Below, in pieces: positions 63,829 through 64,000 of a stretch of DNA of 64,000 nt. Source of the stretch: Candidatus Obscuribacter sp. (GTDB taxonomy: Bacteria; Cyanobacteriota; Vampirovibrionia; Obscuribacterales; Obscuribacteraceae); contig JADKDV010000003.1 in NCBI GenBank assembly GCA_016718315.1, forward strand, positions 744,001-808,000. The letters run 5' to 3'. Numbering within the stretch: position 1 is the stretch's first letter; every line of letters starts with the position of its first letter. A model generated the notes under the pieces. The model was given only the letters and a program-made list of their open reading frames with translations. It was not told where the DNA came from and searched no databases. The position numbers and the translations under genes are program-made.

Positions 63829-64000
63829 ATGACAATTTTTGGTTTTGACGGCTATATTTTTTTAGTGTCTTTATTGGCGGGGTTGCTTGGTGCTCTCTCT
63901 GGGCTTGGTGGCGGCGTGGTACTGGTGCCAGTATTAGTGCTCGCTTTTGGTGTAGATATCCACTACGCCGCCGGAGCCTCTCTGGTCTCAGTTATAGCAA
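63829..64000 (+). CDS. TauE/SafE (TSUP) permease, N-terminal part
   Basis: Open from ATG 63829 to the window end, 57 codons. GALSGLGGGVVLVPVLVL is the TSUP family motif in the first helices. Sulfite/sulfonate or anion export is the usual role. The rest lies outside the window. Confidence 0.75.
   Translation, partial: MTIFGFDGYIFLVSLLAGLLGALSGLGGGVVLVPVLVLAFGVDIHYAAGASLVSVIA

Overview
The window most likely comes from a non-photosynthetic relative of the Cyanobacteria (Melainabacteria/Vampirovibrionia, Obscuribacterales-like). The strongest sign is RNA polymerase: rpoB is followed by a split rpoC (rpoC1 599 aa, rpoC2 1228 aa), and rpoC2 carries a roughly 600-residue insertion in the trigger loop, as in Cyanobacteria. 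No photosynthesis or carbon-fixation gene is present. Base composition is about half GC, and many exported TPR, Gly-rich and low-complexity proteins occur. The lineage call is inference; only the gene structure is seen.

Layout. 1-8.9 kb: end of a DUF1501 protein, a large hydrolase/C39-protease-like fusion, a two-helix ion channel, a Gly-rich exported protein coupled to two small paralogues, and exported NTF2-like and TPR proteins. 9-11.4 kb: a complete ABC-2 exporter (ATPase plus two permeases). 11.7-15.1 kb: two overlapping Ser/Thr kinase genes with TPR tails. 15.2-19.5 kb: nucleoside (CNT) and CstA transporters plus an exported protein. 19.7-26.1 kb: an unknown protein, a Rieske oxygenase, a class A penicillin-binding protein and a Xer recombinase. 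26.3 kb: a selenocysteine tRNA inside an intergenic stretch very dense in GATC. 26.9-36.0 kb: rpoB-rpoC1-rpoC2 with a clear promoter and terminator. 36.1-39.9 kb: a membrane-hydrolase gene cut by an in-frame TAG, a TPR/NHL protein, a PlsC acyltransferase, and an exported thioredoxin-fold gene with an in-frame TGA. 39.9-49.2 kb: a YhaN/YhaO-like pair whose nuclease half has lost metal ligands, a thiolase, an LRV-repeat protein and a PATAN/DUF4388 protein. 49.3-53.5 kb: exported and regulatory-looking proteins and a secreted matrixin-like protease. 53.5-56.4 kb: pgk, gap and an Nfu Fe-S scaffold. 56.5-59.8 kb: a tightly coupled set lnt-DUF192-enoyl-CoA hydratase-YaeQ. 59.9-64 kb: ruvC, a BtuF-like protein with a membrane partner, an ACT protein, an FMN alpha-hydroxyacid oxidase and the start of a TSUP permease.

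The most notable result is a selenocysteine trait visible at both ends within 13 kb. A canonical tRNA-Sec (UCA anticodon, 6-bp D stem, long variable arm) lies at 26306-26401. At 38792-39901 an exported thioredoxin-fold protein reads through a TGA placed exactly where the first active-site Cys of CxxC should be. A 6-bp hairpin with a G in the second loop position begins 17 nt after this TGA, as expected of a bacterial SECIS. The motif U-S-A-G lacks the resolving Cys, so this may be an undescribed selenoprotein family.

Other oddities: an Lnt homologue with the catalytic Cys changed to Ser, the GATC cluster around the tRNA-Sec gene, and a candidate 25-residue protein gene just ahead of a terminator.
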